64,000 nt of DNA from Oceanispirochaeta sp. M1 (GTDB lineage Bacteria > Spirochaetota > Spirochaetia > DSM-2461): the NCBI RefSeq assembly GCF_003346715.1, contig NZ_QQPQ01000023.1, forward strand, positions 28,181 to 92,180, in the 5' to 3' direction. Position 1 is the stretch's first letter. Each line of letters begins with the position of its first letter. The notes beneath the pieces were generated by a model, which saw nothing but the letters and a program-made list of their open reading frames with translations, was not told the origin of the DNA and made no database searches. Shown piece by piece: positions 1-8,103 of the stretch. Position numbers and translations under genes: made by a program.

Positions 1-44
1 AACCTGCTGCAAGTGACAGCGATGTTGTATACACTACTGAATAA
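1..44 (+). CDS. rpsB: 30S ribosomal protein S2, last 13 codons (partial)
   Basis: Only the 3' end is in the window. In frame 3 the sequence reads PAASDSDVVYTTE and then a TAA stop at 42-44. An acidic, Ser/Ala-rich tail directly before tsf fits the C-terminus of S2, because rpsB-tsf is the near-universal bacterial order. Too little is present to prove identity from sequence alone, so the call rests mainly on position. Confidence 0.6.
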   Translation, partial: PAASDSDVVYTTE

Positions 45-57
45 TTAGGAGACTAAA

Positions 58-900
58 ATGGCAGTATCACCAGCTGACGTAAAAAAATTAAGAGACAAAA
101 CTCTGGCAGGAATGCTGGATTGTAAAAATGCACTTGTTGAAGCAAACGGAGATTTTGCCGAAGCAGAAAAGATCCTTAAGAAAAAGGGTCTGGCCAGTGC
201 AGATAAGAGAGCCGGACGTTCTACTGACGCCGGTGCTGTTTTCACATCAATTGTGGGAAGCACAGCCGCAGCCATCGAGCTGAACTGTGAAACAGACTTT
301 GTTGCCAAAAACGCTGTATTCAGTGACAATGGTAAGAAAATCGCTGCATATGTTGCTGAAAACAAAGTAAGTGAAGTAAATGCAGGTGTGGAAGAGCTCG
401 TAAAAGAGACTATTTCCATACTGAAAGAAAACATGGGTGTGAAAAGAATTTCCACCATGGAAGTAAGCGATTCTGACTGTGTTGTAGATTACCTCCACAA
501 CAACGGACAGATCGGTGTTATGGTAAAACTGAGTTGTGACAGCGCTGAAACAGCCGCTAAAGACGAAGTGAAAGCTCTGGGAATGGACCTGGCTCTGCAT
601 GCAGCAGCCTTCAACCCCTCCTACCTTAACCGTGACGCAGTAGATGCTTCATACCTTGCCGATCAGGAAGATATTTTTAAGGGACAGGCCGCTACACTGG
701 ACAAACCCGAGAAAGTTATTGCCGGTATTATCAAGGGTAAACTGAACAAACATCTTTCACAGATTTGTTTTGTAGACCAGGCTTTTGTTAAGAATGACAA
801 ACTGAGCTGTGCTCAGGCTTGTAATGAAGTTGCTAAAGCTGTTGGTGGAAAAATTGAACTTTCTGAATACATCTATATGATGGTTGGTCAGGAAGCATAA
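58..900 (+). CDS. tsf: Elongation factor Ts
   Basis: Guanine-nucleotide exchange factor that regenerates EF-Tu-GTP in the cytoplasm. The 280-residue length is normal. The N-terminal UBA-like module (residues 1-50, with VKKLRDKTLAGMLDCKNAL) is followed by the TDFV motif at residues 79-82, which inserts into EF-Tu. The ATG follows an AGGAG ribosome site at 47-51, 13 bases after the rpsB stop, so it is cotranscribed with rpsB. A strong hairpin terminator follows at 912-950. Frr therefore probably starts a new transcript, or depends on readthrough. Confidence 0.97.
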   Translation: MAVSPADVKKLRDKTLAGMLDCKNALVEANGDFAEAEKILKKKGLASADKRAGRSTDAGAVFTSIVGSTAAAIELNCETDFVAKNAVFSDNGKKIAAYVAENKVSEVNAGVEELVKETISILKENMGVKRISTMEVSDSDCVVDYLHNNGQIGVMVKLSCDSAETAAKDEVKALGMDLALHAAAFNPSYLNRDAVDASYLADQEDIFKGQAATLDKPEKVIAGIIKGKLNKHLSQICFVDQAFVKNDKLSCAQACNEVAKAVGGKIELSEYIYMMVGQEA

Positions 901-911
901 TCTTTTCATAC

Positions 912-950
912 AAACGCCCCCTGTGTTATCATAGGGGGTGTTTATTATTT
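912..950 (+). terminator. Rho-independent terminator after tsf
   Basis: AAACGCCCCCT (912-922) pairs with AGGGGGTGTTT (933-943) with one G-U pair and a 10-base loop, followed by a T-rich tract. It lies 12 bases after the tsf stop. Confidence 0.88.
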
Positions 951-964
951 ATAAGCATTGATCT

Positions 965-990
965 ATGCGTAATTTATATAAATTACGTAT
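965..990. repeat. AT-rich palindrome upstream of frr
   Basis: Positions 968-987 form a perfect 20-bp palindrome centred on TATATA. It extends to 965-990 with one G-T mismatch. It sits between the tsf terminator and the frr ribosome site. It could be a regulator site overlapping a promoter or a cruciform. A classic -35/-10 pair is not clear here, and there is no T-tract for termination. Confidence 0.5.
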
Positions 991-1005
991 CATAAGGGAG
1001 TGAAT

Positions 1006-1548
1006 ATGGATACTGTAAAGAAATCAGCAGAAGACAGAATGAGAAAAACTGTTAAGGCACTTAAAGAAGAATTTAACACAATCAGAACAGGTAGAGCCTC
1101 TGCCAGTCTCTTTGACAAAATCAATGTGGAGTATTATGGAACTCCCACACCCCTCAATCAGGTGGCAAATATCTCCATACCCGAAGCTAGACTGATAGTC
1201 ATTCAGCCCTTTGACAAAAATGCCCTGGGTGATATTGAAAAAGCTATCCAGACATCTGAGCTTTCATTAAATCCGAATAACGACGGAAAAGTAATCCGTA
1301 TCAATATACCTCCCCTAACTGAGGAAAGACGTAAGGACCTGGTTAAACAGTCCAAAAATGTCGGTGAACATAGCCGTGTATCTGTCAGAAACATTCGTCG
1401 TGATGTAAATGATCTGATCAAGAAAGGTGATTTTACCGAGGATGAGCAGAAAAAAGGGATGGATGAAGTTCAAAAGCTGACCGACCAGTACATCAAAGAG
1501 ATCGGTACCATTATTGATGATAAAGAAAAGGAAATAATGGAGATTTAA
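1006..1548 (+). CDS. frr: Ribosome recycling factor
   Basis: Splits the post-termination ribosome together with EF-G. The start is set at ATG 1006 (MDTVKKSAEDRM), 5 bases after the AAGGGAG site at 994-1000. A GTG at 1000 would lie inside that site. The product is 180 residues, close to the family's usual 185. Family blocks include TIRTGRASASLFDKI near residue 25 and the conserved LTEERRKDLVKQ block near residue 100. The TAA stop overlaps the uppS ATG (TAATG at 1546-1550), which suggests translational coupling. Confidence 0.96.
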   Translation: MDTVKKSAEDRMRKTVKALKEEFNTIRTGRASASLFDKINVEYYGTPTPLNQVANISIPEARLIVIQPFDKNALGDIEKAIQTSELSLNPNNDGKVIRINIPPLTEERRKDLVKQSKNVGEHSRVSVRNIRRDVNDLIKKGDFTEDEQKKGMDEVQKLTDQYIKEIGTIIDDKEKEIMEI

Positions 1549-2246
1549 TGGCTTCACAGGAAAGTATTCCATCCCATATAGGGATAATAATGGACGGTAA
1601 CGGCCGCTGGGCAAAGCAGCGCGGTCAGATCCGCTCCGCTGGTCATCGGGAAGGACTTAATGCGGCAAAGGCAATTGTCAAAGCCGCATCGGATATGGGC
1701 TTACAAAACCTGTCTCTCTATGTTTTTTCCACTGAGAACTGGAAAAGAACCGAAGATGAAGTCTCATTCCTTATGGTTCTGATTAAAAGTTACCTGAAAA
1801 AGGAATATCAGTTCTATAAGGATAATTCCATTCGTGTCGTTCACAGCGGAGACCTGAGCCGTCTTCCTGAAGATATTCAGAAAGAGATTAAAACCGTAAA
1901 GGAACAGACCTCTCATTTCACAGGTCTTACAGTCAATCTTTTGATTAACTACGGTGGTCAGGATGAAGTAGTCAGATCTGTGAACAGTCATATTAAGACG
2001 AATCCGGGACAGGCTATTACTGCTGAAATACTGTGGTCGTCTCTGGACAATCCTGATCTTCCTCCTGTGGATCTTCTGATCCGTACGGGTGGAGAAAAAA
2101 GGATCAGTAACTTTCTTATCTGGCAGACTGCTTATTCCGAGCTTTATTTTTCTGATAAGCTTTGGCCCGATTGGACAGGAGAAGATCTGCAGCTAGCTGT
2201 AGATTCATTTTCGAACCGCGAAAGACGATTCGGCGGAGTTAAATAA
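1548..2246 (+). CDS. uppS: Undecaprenyl diphosphate synthase
   Basis: Cis-prenyltransferase that adds isopentenyl units to farnesyl diphosphate to make the C55 lipid carrier for peptidoglycan precursors. The catalytic motif MDGNGRWA is at residues 15-22, with Asp16 expected to bind Mg-diphosphate. The substrate-binding block LLIRTGGEKRISNFLIWQ and the following YSELYFSD are present near the C-terminus. The 232-residue length is usual. It overlaps frr by one base and cdsA by one base, placing lipid-carrier synthesis and phospholipid synthesis in the same coupled operon. Confidence 0.96.
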   Translation: MASQESIPSHIGIIMDGNGRWAKQRGQIRSAGHREGLNAAKAIVKAASDMGLQNLSLYVFSTENWKRTEDEVSFLMVLIKSYLKKEYQFYKDNSIRVVHSGDLSRLPEDIQKEIKTVKEQTSHFTGLTVNLLINYGGQDEVVRSVNSHIKTNPGQAITAEILWSSLDNPDLPPVDLLIRTGGEKRISNFLIWQTAYSELYFSDKLWPDWTGEDLQLAVDSFSNRERRFGGVK

Positions 2247-3091
2247 TGAATAATACCCAGAAAAGATTTCTGCTCTTCGCGGTGGCACTGCCTGTATTGA
2301 CCATTCTTATACTGATATCCTATGCAAACCATCTGGCTATTAACCTTGTGGTACTGCTGATCACCATGGTCGGAACCAATGAAATGGCTCAGATGCTCAG
2401 AAAGGCGGGAATATCTGTTCCTGTTAAGACTCTGACAGTAGTATCAGCTCTTCTCCCGGTTCTGACATACTTTATAACCCTGGGAATACTTCCGGAAAAT
2501 ATCTTACTGCTCTATTTCCTGATTGCAGGACTGTTTGTACTGATCTTACCTATATTCACCATGGGGAAGGCCGGTTTCAAAGGGCTGATAGAAGCAGCTG
2601 CAGGCTCATTGCTAAGCTTATTTTATCCCGGATATTTCCTTACCTACATAATTCGCTTTTCAGGATTTGAATCTGCCAGTTTTATACTGATAATTTTTAT
2701 GCTTATGGTTTATTTCAACGACTCCTTTGCATGGTTTATGGGTGTCTTCTTCGGTAAGAACTCCAAAAGAGGAATTTTTGCTGTAAGCCCGAATAAAAGC
2801 CTTATCGGTTTCGGAGGCGGAATTTTTGCCTCACTTGTTGTAACCATCAGCAGCTGGTTTATTTTTCCTAATATAATGCAGGGACCTTTATGGACCGTTA
2901 TTGTTCTCGGTGTAATTGCCGGAGTGACAACCATCCTTGGAGATCTTATTGAATCGGGTATTAAAAGATCTGCAGGGGTCAAAGACTCAGGCAATATCAT
3001 AATGGGCAGGGGCGGACTCCTGGACTCTATTGATTCTCTTTTACTGACTGCACCGATTTTCTATTACTTCCTGCAATTCACTACCCTATAG
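2246..3091 (+). CDS. cdsA: Phosphatidate cytidylyltransferase
   Basis: Integral membrane enzyme that makes CDP-diacylglycerol from phosphatidate and CTP. The 281-residue sequence is hydrophobic throughout, with about eight membrane segments. The C-terminal signature is recognisable: IKRSAGVKDSGNII, then GRGGLLDSIDSL. Two positions differ from the classic HGG...DR form (RGG and DS), but the Lys-Asp pair and the final Asp are kept. It starts inside the uppS stop (TAATG). Confidence 0.94.
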   Translation: MNNTQKRFLLFAVALPVLTILILISYANHLAINLVVLLITMVGTNEMAQMLRKAGISVPVKTLTVVSALLPVLTYFITLGILPENILLLYFLIAGLFVLILPIFTMGKAGFKGLIEAAAGSLLSLFYPGYFLTYIIRFSGFESASFILIIFMLMVYFNDSFAWFMGVFFGKNSKRGIFAVSPNKSLIGFGGGIFASLVVTISSWFIFPNIMQGPLWTVIVLGVIAGVTTILGDLIESGIKRSAGVKDSGNIIMGRGGLLDSIDSLLLTAPIFYYFLQFTTL

Positions 3092-3104
3092 ATCAGGTTA
3101 AAAC

Positions 3105-4235
3105 ATGAAACGAGTACTGATACTGGGATCGACCGGCTCAATCGGTCAGAGTACCCTTGAAATAATACGTTCCCATCACGAAGAATTCCGGCTTGTCGGT
3201 CTTCAGGGACACAGCAATGAGCAGAAGCTTCTCAAAGACGCAGCTGATTACCCTGATGCAAGTCTCTGTCTCAGCGCTAAGAAACCCGGCAGTGAGAAAA
3301 TAAAATATCACGGATCTCAGGGCATTCTTGATCTGATAAAAGATTCTGATGCAGATATTGTAGTTAACGGCATTGTCGGTGCCAGTGGACTGATGCCCTC
3401 GGTTCAGACACTGAAATGCGGTATTGATCTGGCACTGGCCAACAAGGAGTCCATGGTACTTGCAGGACCCCTTATCAAACACCTTGCTTCAGTTCACCGC
3501 TGCAGGCTCCTGCCTGTAGATTCTGAACATTCGGCAATATTCTATCTCCTTGAGAATAGAAAGGCTGCAACCATATCTGAGATTATACTGACTGCCTCAG
3601 GCGGTCCCTTCCGGAACAGAGAGATTGATGACTTTGATTCAATAACCAAGAAGGATGCTCTGGCTCACCCGACATGGGATATGGGTCCGAAAATTACAAT
3701 TGATTCGGCAACCATGGCCAATAAGGGTCTCGAGGTTATAGAAGCACAACAGCTTTTTGATTTTGATGTAGACAGAATTAAAGTTCTCATACATCCCCAA
3801 AGTTATGTTCATTCCCTGATCAGAACTAAAGACCTGGCCCTTTATGCGCAGATTTCAGCACCTGACATGAGACTTCCTATTCAGAATGCACTTTTTTATC
3901 CAGTTATGAAAGAAGTTCCCTGGGCCTATCTGGATCTTGCAGGTAAAACACTTGAGTTCCAGGAACCGGATTTCAGGAAATTCCCCATGCTGAAGTATGC
4001 CTTTGAATGTGCAGACCTTAGAAAATCATACTCTATTGCCTATAACGCTGCCAACGAGATTGCGGTAGATGCATTTCTGGGAGACAGAATTAAATATAAA
4101 TCAATTGCCGAAGTTACCGAGCATACCCTCCAGAAAGACTGGAGCAATAAATACAACACTGTAGAAGAAATTCTAGCAAGTGATAGAAAAGCACGAAACA
4201 CGGCAGAAAAATTTGTCAGGAAAATAACGATATGA
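3105..4235 (+). CDS. dxr: 1-deoxy-D-xylulose 5-phosphate reductoisomerase
   Basis: NADPH-dependent step of the MEP isoprenoid pathway, which feeds the neighbouring uppS. The N-terminus has the Rossmann motif GSTGSIGQSTLEI (residues 8-20). Conserved catalytic blocks follow: LANKESMVLAG, PVDSEHSAIF (metal and substrate ligands) and ASGGPFR. The 376-residue length is normal. The 3' end overlaps rseP by 4 bases (ATGA). Confidence 0.97.
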   Translation: MKRVLILGSTGSIGQSTLEIIRSHHEEFRLVGLQGHSNEQKLLKDAADYPDASLCLSAKKPGSEKIKYHGSQGILDLIKDSDADIVVNGIVGASGLMPSVQTLKCGIDLALANKESMVLAGPLIKHLASVHRCRLLPVDSEHSAIFYLLENRKAATISEIILTASGGPFRNREIDDFDSITKKDALAHPTWDMGPKITIDSATMANKGLEVIEAQQLFDFDVDRIKVLIHPQSYVHSLIRTKDLALYAQISAPDMRLPIQNALFYPVMKEVPWAYLDLAGKTLEFQEPDFRKFPMLKYAFECADLRKSYSIAYNAANEIAVDAFLGDRIKYKSIAEVTEHTLQKDWSNKYNTVEEILASDRKARNTAEKFVRKITI

Positions 4236-5581
4236 CCATAATGAAGATTCTATTCGGTCTGGTTGGATTATCCATTGTAGTGGTAGTCCATGAGGCCGGA
4301 CATTTTATAGCCGCCAAACTTTCAGGCATCAAGGTTGAGGCCTTCTCCGTCGGTTGGGGTAAGGTTCTCTATTCAAGGATGTGGAAAGATACGGAATTCA
4401 GGATTTCTCTCTTCCCCCTCGGAGGATACTGCAAGATGCAGGGTGAACAGGCAATGATACAGGCCTGGGAGAGCAAAGCAAAAACCATTGATACCGACGA
4501 AGGTGATATGTATGCCGCCAGCTGGTGGAAGAGAATCATTGTGTCTCTCAGCGGTCCGTTTATGAACCTGATTTTTGCGGGGATTATCTTCTTCGTAATC
4601 AGTTTCATAGGTTATAACATCCACTTTTACCCGTCTCGTATTGTCCTTGCCTCTGAGTATACTCAACGCAGTGACTACCCCGCTGATCAGGCCGAACTGC
4701 AGAGCGGAGATCTGATTACTGCAATCAATGGTAAAGAAATTGAGCGCTTTGATCAGCTCCAGAGGATGATTGTCGTCAATCCTGATGAGGCCATTACCCT
4801 TACAGTTAAAAGAGACTCAAAACTAATGAACATCGATGTCACTCCCGAACTAAATAAGGAGAGCGGTGCCGGTTATATGGGGATTTATCCCTGGATCGAT
4901 GCTGTAATCCGTGAGTTCAGTGATGAATCACTTCTCAGGGACTACGGTGCCATGGCCGGAGACAGAATACTGGCGGTCAATTCAAGACCCGTTTCTCATG
5001 CCCTGGATGTTTCTGCCTCACTTAAAGAGGGAGAGCTTGTTCAGACCATGACCATTTTGCGGAATAATCAGAGAATTACCCTGGATATGTCCGGTGGGAT
5101 GGAATTAGGCCTGGGTGGAATCAAGTTTGATTACCTGACATACCGGACACCGGCATTCAAACTCATCTCATCATTTAAAAATGGAGCCCTGGAAGCCTGG
5201 GAATCAACTAGAAACTCTGTTAAGGGACTTGCACTTCTATTCAAGGGTATCAATCTTCAGTCAGCCGTTTCCGGCCCCCTGAGGATCACCTATATGACCG
5301 GAGATCTGGCATTCTCAGGATTCAAAGCCGGTATCGGAGAGGGGCTGCTGAGCTTCTTCCGCTTTATTGCTTTGATTAATATTGCCCTGTTTATAATGAA
5401 CCTTCTTCCCATTCCTGTCCTTGACGGCGGTCAGATACTTCTGTTTCTTGTAGAAGGCCTGTTTAAAAGAAAACCTAATCCAGCGGTACTCTATAGATAC
5501 CAGATGCTGGGTACGATGATAGTATTTGCACTGATAATTTTTGCAACCATGAATGACATACTCTTTTTTTCAAGGAACTGA
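4232..5581 (+). CDS. rseP: RseP-family site-2 zinc metalloprotease
   Basis: Intramembrane protease of the S2P/RseP family, expected to cut membrane-bound anti-sigma factors or remnant signal peptides. The zinc motif HEAGH is at residues 20-24 in the first membrane segment. The second motif NLLPIPVLDGG starts near residue 390, with the Asp as third ligand. Two PDZ-like regions lie between (about residues 130-290, with QSGDLITAINGKEI and AGDRILAVNSRPV). A second ATG at 4241 is an alternative start. The gene is coupled to dxr by an ATGA overlap. Confidence 0.95.
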   Translation: MTIMKILFGLVGLSIVVVVHEAGHFIAAKLSGIKVEAFSVGWGKVLYSRMWKDTEFRISLFPLGGYCKMQGEQAMIQAWESKAKTIDTDEGDMYAASWWKRIIVSLSGPFMNLIFAGIIFFVISFIGYNIHFYPSRIVLASEYTQRSDYPADQAELQSGDLITAINGKEIERFDQLQRMIVVNPDEAITLTVKRDSKLMNIDVTPELNKESGAGYMGIYPWIDAVIREFSDESLLRDYGAMAGDRILAVNSRPVSHALDVSASLKEGELVQTMTILRNNQRITLDMSGGMELGLGGIKFDYLTYRTPAFKLISSFKNGALEAWESTRNSVKGLALLFKGINLQSAVSGPLRITYMTGDLAFSGFKAGIGEGLLSFFRFIALINIALFIMNLLPIPVLDGGQILLFLVEGLFKRKPNPAVLYRYQMLGTMIVFALIIFATMNDILFFSRN

Positions 5582-5584
5582 TTA

Positions 5585-7717
5585 ATGAAAAAATTAAAAA
5601 TTACCATACTGCTTTTTATGCTTAGTGCTTCTCTGCTTCCCGCACAGAGAATGATAATTGATTCAGGGCATAATAAATCGGTAACTGCTCTACACTATCA
5701 CAATCAGTCAAACTCACTGATATCCGCCGATGATTCAGGATTGGTAAATATCTGGGATCTTGAAAGTGACAAACTTGAATATCAACTGGATACGGGTCTA
5801 TACGGCAGTATTGAACTGAAGCTTCATCCGGAAAAAACTGAGCTGGCAATTCTTGTCAACAGACCGGGTTACAGCGCTCTCTCGGTATGGAATTGGAAAA
5901 CAGGCAAAAATCTATTTACCAAAACACTCTCAACTCGTCCTATTCAGTTTGATTATTCAGGAAAGGGAAAATTTCTTTTCCTTGCTCGTGTAGGAAATCC
6001 GAGTATTGTTTTATATGACAGTCAGTCCGGCCGTGAATACTCATATCTGAAAAGATTGAGCGGTCTCTTCAGCTATGGTTATATCGGTTCTACAGAATCT
6101 ACTATCATGACCTACAGCAACTCCGGATACTTCAGATATTTTGACATCCGTACATCCTCTCTTAAGAATGAAGCTCCCACCATGGAAGATTTAAGTGATA
6201 TACAGGTACTTCAGACCGAAGGAAAACGTTATATTCTTGCACGTAAAGAAAACTCAATCTTCATGATTGACCGCCTCAGCGGAGATGTCAAAGATGCAAT
6301 GACTGTGGAAAATATGCTCTCTTTCTCCATTGACCAGAACAGAGGTGTCCTTTCTGTAGTAAAGCAGTCTGAAAGCGGAAGACTCCGAATCAGTCACAGC
6401 TCCACCAAAGGTGCGTTTTTCTCTCCAATTGCTTCGGAAAATTATCTTAACAATGCAAACAGAACACTTGAAGACATGACTGCCGATACAGGTTTTTTCA
6501 GAATAACAGACAGATTCAGAGCCATAGAAACCATAAATAACAGGGTCTTTTTATCAGATGCTTCAGGTAATATCTGGGAGCTTGATAAGACTACTTTCAG
6601 TCCCATTGTCTACAAGAAAAATGAGCTGGCACATATACAGGATATTGAATTCAACGGAGACACACTCTATATACTCAGCGAAAATGATCTTTATACTCTT
6701 GAGAGTAAGTTTTTCGGGGCCAGTGGAACATACAGTACGAACCGTCTGAATGACCTGAGTATGGCTTCCATGAAGAATCCCATTATGGGTAACTCTAAAT
6801 TAGAGAGTTATGAAGATGGGAAACTTCTTATATGGTCCAGTGAAAATAATGGTAAGGGATATGTTCTCTACGATCCGGAGAACAATGAAATTATTGGAGA
6901 AAATAACAGTTACTCCGCGGCTCTGGATCAGGTTAAGGTCAGAAACAGTCAGGTTCTTGCTCTGGAGAGCACTGGAGAGGCCACTTTAAGCAATCTTCAG
7001 ACAGGAATTAGAGAATTCGGGTTCTCGGCTCTTGGAATGGTTAGTCTGAATTTCCTTGATGATTCCACATTGTTGGCCGGCAAATCACTGATGAAAACAA
7101 GTAAGAATCCCCTTTTGACAGTTCAGCTGGACACAGGAGAGATTACACCCTTTGATGATAACCGTTTCCTCATTTACAACATATTAAGTCCTGAGAGGGG
7201 CAACAGCATCTATACAGCGGGCCTTAAACTGAAAGAAGACGGTACAATTTCAACAGAGATCAGAAGTCATCAAAAAGAGAACCCTTCTGAAGTCACTACC
7301 ATCTACAGTAAGAAGGGAGAATGGATCAATTCAATATTAACTGTAGATTCATCCTCCTATACTCCCACACTCTATGGAAGTATTACGGGTCGGGATATTA
7401 TAAAAATCAGGGGGACTCAGAGACGGACCTGGAGTTATGATAGAAATATTGAAAATATGTTTTATCATCAGTCGGTTCTCTATATCATTAACAGTGACGG
7501 ATCTCTGACCCTCTTTGATCCTCAGAAAGGGATAAAAATTCTGGATTATTACCTGCTGAGTGATGAAAACTGGATATCCATCAATGCGGCAACAGGTTCC
7601 AAACCGGTCATAAGCGACAGAGCGGCGGCTTCAAAGATTAACAGCTTTTCCACGACTACTGGACGATCGGTGGGGAGCAGCTTCAGTATTAAAACTTTAG
7701 CAGCTCCGGAATCCTGA
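5585..7717 (+). CDS. Exported beta-propeller (WD40-like) protein, function unknown
   Basis: A 710-residue protein with a cleavable signal peptide (MKKLKITILLFMLSASLLPAQ), so it is probably periplasmic. The start resembles a WD40 blade (VTALHYHNQSNSLISADDSG followed by VNIWDLES). Later segments repeat four-stranded beta patterns, compatible with one or two propellers. No catalytic motif was found. It lies 3 bases after rseP and ends the operon. The position suggests an envelope function with RseP, but that is inference. A bidirectional terminator follows. Confidence 0.75.
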   Translation: MKKLKITILLFMLSASLLPAQRMIIDSGHNKSVTALHYHNQSNSLISADDSGLVNIWDLESDKLEYQLDTGLYGSIELKLHPEKTELAILVNRPGYSALSVWNWKTGKNLFTKTLSTRPIQFDYSGKGKFLFLARVGNPSIVLYDSQSGREYSYLKRLSGLFSYGYIGSTESTIMTYSNSGYFRYFDIRTSSLKNEAPTMEDLSDIQVLQTEGKRYILARKENSIFMIDRLSGDVKDAMTVENMLSFSIDQNRGVLSVVKQSESGRLRISHSSTKGAFFSPIASENYLNNANRTLEDMTADTGFFRITDRFRAIETINNRVFLSDASGNIWELDKTTFSPIVYKKNELAHIQDIEFNGDTLYILSENDLYTLESKFFGASGTYSTNRLNDLSMASMKNPIMGNSKLESYEDGKLLIWSSENNGKGYVLYDPENNEIIGENNSYSAALDQVKVRNSQVLALESTGEATLSNLQTGIREFGFSALGMVSLNFLDDSTLLAGKSLMKTSKNPLLTVQLDTGEITPFDDNRFLIYNILSPERGNSIYTAGLKLKEDGTISTEIRSHQKENPSEVTTIYSKKGEWINSILTVDSSSYTPTLYGSITGRDIIKIRGTQRRTWSYDRNIENMFYHQSVLYIINSDGSLTLFDPQKGIKILDYYLLSDENWISINAATGSKPVISDRAAASKINSFSTTTGRSVGSSFSIKTLAAPES

Positions 7718-7747
7718 AACCCATAAGCCTTAGACGTTAAGGCAAAA

Positions 7748-7776
7748 AAAACCCCGCTGTTTACCGGCGGGGTTTT
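7748..7776. terminator. Bidirectional terminator between convergent operons
   Basis: AAAACCCCGC (7748-7757) pairs perfectly with GCGGGGTTTT (7767-7776). T-tracts are present on both strands, so it can serve the plus operon ending at 7717 and the minus operon ending at 7796. A smaller hairpin (GCCTTA/TAAGGC, 7727-7743) precedes it. Confidence 0.9.
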
Positions 7777-7795
7777 ATTATCTCAATTGAAATTA

Positions 7796-8095
7796 TCAGG
7801 ATTTACTGTGCAATGGATTCTGGCTTATTTTTTCAATAGCCATAGACACAACTGTCTCAATATCCTTTATAAGGACTTCTGTCTCCGCTTTGGTAAAAAG
7901 ACTGCCAAGAAGTGAAACAGTATAACGTGGTTTTATCTGATTAAGGGTATAACATGCCATATCCTGTACACAGTCTGTACATTTACAGATGTCATCATCA
8001 GAAATAGAAGAAAGCTGCTTCTCAAGCTCATTGTAAGCAACATCTTTAACTTCATTTTTAATCTCATCAAGATTATAATTTTCAATAAAAGTCAT
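7796..8095 (-). CDS. ComFB-family small protein
   Basis: A 99-residue protein with the ComFB signature: CKCTDCVQDMACYTLNQIKPRY, with Cys37, Cys39, Cys42, Cys48 and the PRY at 56-58. ComFB was named from the Bacillus comF locus. Recent work on cyanobacterial members reports cyclic dinucleotide binding, so a signalling role is possible here. It has an AGGAG site 6 bases before the ATG and lies 8 bases after dnaB, as the last gene of the ribosomal/replication operon. Substrate and partners are unknown. Confidence 0.82.
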   Translation of the reverse strand: MTFIENYNLDEIKNEVKDVAYNELEKQLSSISDDDICKCTDCVQDMACYTLNQIKPRYTVSLLGSLFTKAETEVLIKDIETVVSMAIEKISQNPLHSKS

Positions 8096-8103
8096 TCAAA
8101 CTC

